A DNA stretch of 64,000 nucleotides from Mugil cephalus. Taxonomy: Eukaryota; Chordata; Actinopteri; Mugiliformes; Mugilidae. The notes under the pieces are model-generated. The model was not told the origin of the DNA. It was given only the letters and a program-made list of their open reading frames with translations, and made no database searches. The translations under genes and the position numbers were made by a program. The DNA lies in contig NC_061772.1 of NCBI RefSeq assembly GCF_022458985.1, forward strand, positions 29,881,501 to 29,945,500, read 5' to 3'. Shown piece after piece: positions 58,657-64,000 of the stretch (its first letter is position 1; each line of letters begins with the position of its first letter).

Positions 58657-59918
58657 CTGGAAGACACAGAGGACGTCAGATTCCAGAAAGTCTTTTATAT
58701 CCAGTCTCTATATCCAGACTTATACCTCTTACTCTTCTAATGTTGCCTAAAAACTTGAAAACTCTGAAAGTAGTCGCCAACAGATGTAATATGTCCTTTA
58801 GACATAGAGTATCCTCAAGTTGCAGTTTACACCCACTCATATAATGTATGTAGTGACAACTCTGAATATTATAATGTCACAGTAAGGCTGACCTTTGACC
58901 TCTTAGGTCATTATATTACAAAAATGATCCTACTAGACATCTGTGAGAAAGTTTGTCCTGATTACAGATCTTCTTATGATTTGTTTAGAGCTTTGAAATT
59001 CAACCAGGAAACCCTGATGTGTTTGACTCAAATTCAAGAGATATGTTCACAAGAAAAACCTAAACAGACACAACTAGAAAAAATACAGTTCCCACCCAAA
59101 TAATCAAACCATGTTTTTATTTACGAGGTGTTTCTAAAGTTAAACATGTACAGGCTGGAGATTAGAGGTTGGATGCACTGAGGAGACTGAACATTACTCA
59201 GAGACCGACTTTACTTTACAGAGATTATTTACATTATTAGATCGTTAAGATTGTTAAGATTCTGTTCGTATATAGAATTACTAAAATTCAACAGGAAACA
59301 ATGTGTTTTGTAAGAAAATTAGATCATTTACTTTCTTCTATCTCAATTTTAATACAAGGCATAGAAATATTAAATCATAAGATGAGTCTTTTACTGTAAA
59401 AAAACAAATATTTGATGACATCAGATACCATGAAATCATGTCTGCCACATTGTGCAGGTCATGATCTGAGGTAAAAATCTGATTCAAATAATTAAAATAA
59501 ATGTTATTTGGTCATTTTAACCATTATAATGTGAGGATTATTTGTTTTAAATGCTAAAATTCATTTGTCACCATACACCAACTATATGTGAATATGGACA
59601 TGAAATGTATGTATACTTTGATTTCCAAAAAACAAGGCTTCTCTGGGATTTTTTTTTTACAAGTTTCAATTAGTAAATAAAAAATACTTCCAGGAAAAAA
59701 AATGAATTTTAGAGTCTGTAGTAGACTAAGTTTTAGAGATAAACTTGTTGAAGCTGAATTGTTCTTTAAGCAAAGTCACAGTCTGAAATGTGTCTGTTCG
59801 GGTTGGGGTTGGGGCTAGGGCTTAGGGTTAGGGTTAGGGTTAGGGTTAGGGTTAGGTTTACATTCTGGTGTGACCAAGCCCTTTGAAGGAATACAGGATA
59901 ATGGAGTTATACCTTTAC
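58657..59918 (-). other. rassf7-like intron 3
   Basis: A 1262-base intron with a GTAAAG donor at 59918-59913 and an AG acceptor at 58658-58657. It holds the interstitial telomere-type repeat at 59801-59856. Confidence 0.75.
59801..59856. repeat. Interstitial telomere-type (TTAGGG)n repeat
   Basis: Five perfect TTAGGG units plus a partial one at 59822-59856, preceded by degenerate GGTTGG/GGGGCTA units from 59801. It lies within rassf7 intron 3. Confidence 0.93.
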
Positions 59919-60205
59919 CCTTTTCTCTGCAGACTGTAGCGCCCTCTCTGTCTTTGACAACGTTGCATCCAGTTCCTCTCCCAGCTGCAGGCGGTTGTGA
60001 AGCTCCTGGTTCAGGGACCTCAGTGCTTCCTCTGGTAGCGGAGTCCCTAGTTGAGGACTCTGTCTGTGGGCTCTGAGCTGCAGGTCCTTTTCCAGATGTG
60101 CAGAATGGGTTTGGATTTCCCTCATCTCATAACTTTGCTCCTCCATGGACGAGTGTATCTGTTGCAGACGTCTGTGCACGTCTGTTGATGACAGTGTTGA
60201 GAGTT
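59919..60205 (-). CDS. rassf7: RASSF7-like protein, coding exon 3
   Basis: Begins two bases into the Glu codon completed from exon 2 and encodes ELSTLSSTDVHRRLQQIHSS to 'LSKTERALQSAEKR'. It is strongly helical with heptad-like Leu/Gln/Glu spacing, the coiled-coil part of RASSF7/8 (about residues 254-349). The donor is AGG then GTAAAG. The intron to exon 2 is only 71 bases; its acceptor (ACAAG) lacks a strong pyrimidine tract but gives perfect phase. Confidence 0.85.
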
Positions 60206-60276
60206 CTTGTTTTAGAGACACCATATTATTAAAACACCCAAAAAGATAGAAAAAGTAAATGTATTTGTTCACGTAC

Positions 60277-60933
60277 CTCGTTCTCTTTCCATCTCAGCCT
60301 GGAACTGTTCTTCCAACCTCTCTCCGAGCCTCAGCTCCTCCTCGTTCTGCCTCAGCTGCTGCTCCAGTTCTTCCAGTAGTTCTGGGAGGTTTAGACTCTG
60401 ACTTGGAACCACAGCAGATGAAATCTTCTGCTCCCATGAGTCCGACTCTCTCTCCAAAGCTTGGAGCTGAATCTCCAGGTCCTCTAGTCTCCTTTGTTGC
60501 TGCAGAATCTGATTAAACACATCCTCTTTGTAGGAGTGCGAGGAAAGAGCCTTCACAGAACTAGGAGGAAGCTCAAGGAAAGAGACCGGAGACGTCTGTG
60601 GTTCGGGTGAAGCTCTGGGTGAAGGAGACCAGGCCCCGTTTGGTTTAGTCCTCCTGGCTATTGTTGAAGGACCCAGATTGAAGGTCAGAGCCTTTTGTGG
60701 CAACTTGTGCTTGATGGGCTCTGGTTCTGACGGTATTAGCAGGGGAAGACGTCTCTTACTGCTCGGTGTGTCTTGTCCCTCACTGAGGCTGGGGCCTGTC
60801 CTCCTCAGAATGAACTGGACCTCAGCCGCCAGCTGTCCCAGCTGAGCCAGATGCTGCAGGGGACAGTCATCTGCAACCAAGTGTCTCTCGTTCCCTCGAA
60901 GCTTGGAGATGAGAATGTATCGACCTGTCTGAC
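60277..60933 (-). CDS. rassf7: RASSF7-like protein, coding exon 2
   Basis: Starts after CGTGCAG and completes the RA domain: QTGRYILISKLRGNERHLVA, then 'LGQLAAEVQFILRRTGPSLS' near residues 70-90. The RRTGPSLS motif is the hallmark of the N-terminal RASSF group (RASSF7-10). A Pro/Ser-rich linker follows ('SPSPRASPEPQTSP'), then a coiled coil from about residue 165 ('QQQRRLEDLEIQLQALERES'). The donor is GTACGT at 60276. The RA domain is thought to bind Ras-like GTPases, and RASSF7 acts at centrosomes/microtubules and in JNK signalling (family knowledge). Confidence 0.93.
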
Positions 60934-61322
60934 CTGCACGACATAGACACGCATTAATATTTTACAGGAAACAGGAAACAGCAGGACGGGCCTTCAGGGG
61001 AGCGCTGAGACAAGTCACTGTTATTTTCATTTCTACAGGGGTGCACGAAAAACTGTTTGACATTTACATTTAGCAAATGGTGGCCCAGAATGTGGATTAA
61101 TCTGACCCTGAAAATTACCGTTATAAAATATACTTTCTTCATGTGTATCTGACAGCTTCTTATCATAATTAAAATGCACACATTGCTATAAAAGAAGAAC
61201 TCTATTCAGCTCAGACTATCAAATTATCAATTGTTGAAGCCAGTGTCTCAAAAATGAAGTAAGAATAACAGAAATGTTTATTACTGAATAAAACACATGG
61301 ACATGAAGGATAACAGACGTAC

Positions 61323-61425
61323 CGATTGATTGTGCAAGAGCTATGACCACATCCTGACAGGGCGTGTTCAGTGACAGGCCGCACACCACTCTGACCACGC
61401 CCTCCACCCACACCTTCAGCTCCAT
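61323..61425 (-). CDS. rassf7: RASSF7-like protein, first coding exon (start)
   Basis: ATG at 61425-61423 opens [20 protein letters not shown] and [14 protein letters not shown], the start of the Ras-association domain, nearly identical in pattern to mammalian RASSF7/8 (MELKVWVDG...CQEVVIALAQ). The donor is GTACGT at 61322. A 5' UTR part runs to 61443, where an acceptor CCTGCAG shows that at least one upstream non-coding exon exists. The four coding exons total 1206 bases, 401 residues plus stop; human RASSF7 is 373. The gene is convergent with the VLIG array. Confidence 0.93.
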
Positions 61426-61443
61426 GGCCCGGCTCTGCCCCAC

Positions 61444-63355
61444 CTGCAGGGAGGAGGACGGACATGTCAGTAGACTGCACTCATTTCTCACCAATAGGGA
61501 AACATGTGGTAGCATGTGTGATATACGTTGATGTGGTGGATCCTGGACAAATGACATGAGGTTATAATAAGTCCTGCATTCATGATGTAATCAGCAAAAT
61601 GTTGTTGAAATCTCAAATATCAAGGGATTCATGATGGAAAGAACCCATTCAAGGTGTTATTTTATACGTCAGCACAAATGTAACTGGTTAATTATTGCAC
61701 CAGTTTCAGAAACAGTACCGTATGTACAGAACTGAGTGAAAGGAAGATATATTTGAGTAGCAGCTACAGCTTCAAACACATGTAAATGGAACACGTGCAC
61801 TAAAGGCTTGCAGCACGAGGATTTAGAATGATAACGTTTCATGAGACTTGATTTCAGTAAGTGGAGGAATGTAGCCAGGCTGCCTTTACCTCAGTGCACC
61901 GTAACTCATGACTGCCTGGAATCACAGGTTTTAAGAAGAGAAATGCTCTAAACAATGTGTGCATGTTCTAACTTTGTCACCTCTGTGCTTCAGTCGCTGT
62001 TTCAAAAACATATCAGGTGTTGTAATCTGAGAATCATGTGACCAGAGTCAGACTTGTCCTATCAAAATGAACTGGCTCCATGTCACTCAGATAGATCGCT
62101 TGACAATTCTTACCTGTTTACTATGACTGAGTCTCATTTATTCCTCATTCACTTTACTGCCAGTAATACAGCTATTCCTTCGTTGGCTTTGAGGGTGTAT
62201 GTTTGGTTAAATAAAAAAGCATTTGTAGGACACATTGTGGGTGATCTAACAATAAAACACCGCACGTTATACTTTAGAGAAAACAGATCTGGTCACATTA
62301 GATATAAAGTTATTTGTCTCATTGGAAGACATTAACGTTCTCACCCTGAATGTTGATCTCTAATCTATCTCTTCGATGAAGCATGAAAGCTAAAGAAACA
62401 CGTGTGGAAACTCGTCTCACATTTCCACTTCTAGATGGATGAACCAACACCCGACAGTCACACTGAAGAACTTCCTCACATACTCTGGAGGTTTTGCAAC
62501 AGCAAACAAGAATCCGTCATCTAGGCTGAAATTGAGGGGACGCAAGAAGAGACATCTCTCACACGTCTTTGCTTTCAGTGTTTGTCCCTCCTCCTCTCAT
62601 TTACATTTGGAAGCAAGAGAAGTGATCTGGAGAGACCAGTTCTCACCTGAAACTGTGTTGATGCCTAAAGAAAAAACGCGGGAAGTACCCGAGTTCATTG
62701 ACTAGACATTTGGAATGAGCGGTTTCATTTTCAAAACCTCCTCCAGGCTATAGATCATGATTACTGGCTAATCATAAATGTGGAAGGAAAACAAACCTTA
62801 AACAAAGGCAGATGGATTTGTCTGAGTTTTCTTGAAGACATGTCATCAGTTATACGAGCAATGCTGCCAGATACAGCGGATGATTTCCAGACCAGAATCT
62901 GTGCTAAAATGCTCAGAGAACTACCCAGAAATATAACATTGATGTTTTGTTTAATGCTGAAAACCATCCAGATTTGTTGCTTGAGTGTAATCTGGCATAT
63001 GAAACAATGCAGCTGAACCATAGCTAACTAACAGACTTACATACAGCTCCTATGAATTCATTTAAAGACATCACGCAGTCCTCTGGAAGGAAGATGGAGG
63101 TTATTTACTGGGAGGAAAAGGCAGCTACAAACAACTGTTCCAGACACTACTCGGCATGAGAAGACGGACTATAGCAAAGTTTGTGAGACCCTACCTTGGC
63201 AGAACAAGCAAATAAATATTAAGAATAATTAAAAAAAAATATTCAAGACTGCCCAGCTGGGGTGTGAATCTCATCTCCTTCTAATTGTAGGTGAGTATGT
63301 GGTCATTAACCCCAGTGATGTGAGTTTCAAGTGAGCACCACCACAAATGTTCCTA
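61444..63355. other. 5' flank of rassf7 and intergenic DNA
   Basis: Should include the upstream non-coding rassf7 exon(s) and promoter, but I cannot place them; no CpG-rich island is obvious. Open frames of 78-93 codons at 62054-62335, 62439-62705 and 62780-63016 show no recognisable domain. Confidence 0.5.
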
Positions 63356-63480
63356 ATAAAAACCTGAACTTCCCACGTGTCCATTAGGACTGAGAAAATC
63401 ACTTGGATGAAACGTCTTCCAAAAAGTCCAATTTGTTCCAACTTTTCTTGCAAATATCATGACCTGGATCTCTGACTATT
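63356..63480 (+). mobile_element. Penelope-like 3'-end relic
   Basis: Contains 'cacttggatgaaacgtcttc' followed by 'gtccaatttgttccaacttt' and 'atcatgacctggatctctga', the order of motifs seen at 3' ends of fish Penelope-like elements. No coding part remains. Confidence 0.65.
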
Positions 63481-64000
63481 CACAATAAATAAAAGATTTG
63501 TTTCAGTAAAACTAATAATTCACCTAGATGGTTCATCTTTAAGTTTCAGTGAAATAATACAGAAACAGGTTATTTTTCTGTCCTTCAGATTAGTGGATAT
63601 TGAGTTTCCTCAAAGCTGCAGGCATGGTTAGTTTTACACACTTCCCAGCAAATGGCTCATCTGAAATGTAATCTGTCTTAAAATAGTTTACAGTGCCTGG
63701 GAGCGTGGCATGATAATAGTTCTGCAGTTGATCACCTGAATACTGATGTCTGACGTAGTGTTGGACATATTTTTAGTGGTAGTACTAGTACTGTATAAAA
63801 ATCACATATGATAGTTAATGTCAAGGAAATATTTTCTTTATCGGCCAGTTATTCCATCCATTCACCAACTCATTCAGCCATCCATCCATGGTCTGCATTT
63901 CTTCTAGTTAACACATTAAAAGTTAAAACATCCTCTCATCCTCAGCTCTTATGGGTTCTCATGGACTCCACTGTACCTGTGCACCTTAGATTTATCCCTC
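63481..64000. other. Intergenic DNA, nothing assigned
   Basis: No exon or clear element. A CCATCCATTCA-type simple stretch lies at 63853-63890. Confidence 0.5.

Noticed and set aside
62054..63021. Several 78-93 codon frames right of rassf7
   Set aside because: No recognisable domain, both strands equally open, AT-rich intergenic context.

Overview
This window is vertebrate nuclear DNA, almost certainly from a teleost fish. Evidence: split genes with GT/AG introns, long (CA)n, (CTAT)n and (ATCT)n microsatellites, and a fish-type mix of decayed transposons (Tc1, hAT, Harbinger, Penelope, L2-like, L1 and Tx1-type LINEs, one Ty3/Gypsy element). There are no operons, and most of the sequence is intron, intergenic DNA or dead mobile elements.

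Layout. (1) About 1-2.7 kb: the first coding exon of a BR serine/threonine kinase (brsk2-like) on the minus strand, with intron 1 running off the left edge and a GC-rich 5' region to its right. (2) About 2.7-11 kb: intergenic DNA with a dense TAATTA/SOX-like motif cluster near 7.6-7.8 kb that looks like a candidate conserved enhancer, then repeats. (3) About 11.5-40.3 kb: two head-to-tail copies of an interferon-induced very large GTPase gene (VLIG/GVIN1 family), both plus strand. Each has a TATA box, a non-coding exon 1, a tiny exon 2 carrying the start codon, and one giant exon 3. Copy 2 is intact (1561 codons deduced). Copy 1 lacks one C just upstream of the GTPase domain, lacks the consensus exon-2 splice acceptor, and has a one-base mismatch in the interferon-response-like promoter element that is perfect in copy 2. 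Intron 2 of copy 1 has swollen to 7.6 kb by nested transposons. Between the copies lie a Harbinger pair (Myb-like protein plus transposase) and a Penelope GIY-YIG fragment.

(4) About 40.3-57 kb: repeats, a decayed SAM-like element, a truncated Ty3/Gypsy element with one LTR, and a 5-kb Tx1-type LINE with frameshifts. Sequences matching the flanks of the GTPase units reappear at 43.1 kb and 56.7 kb, which may be the footprint of a lost third unit. (5) About 57.9-61.5 kb: a complete-looking four-coding-exon rassf7-like gene on the minus strand (401 codons deduced) with an interstitial telomere-type repeat in its last intron. (6) 61.5-64 kb: intergenic, with a Penelope 3'-end relic.

How the parts relate: BRSK2 and RASSF7 homologues are both on human 11p15.5, and the human GVIN pseudogene GVINP1 is on 11p15.4, so the fish locus may keep part of an old linkage group in which a rapidly duplicating interferon-response GTPase array sits between two stable genes. 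The family roles are established knowledge; the array history is inference from the sequence.
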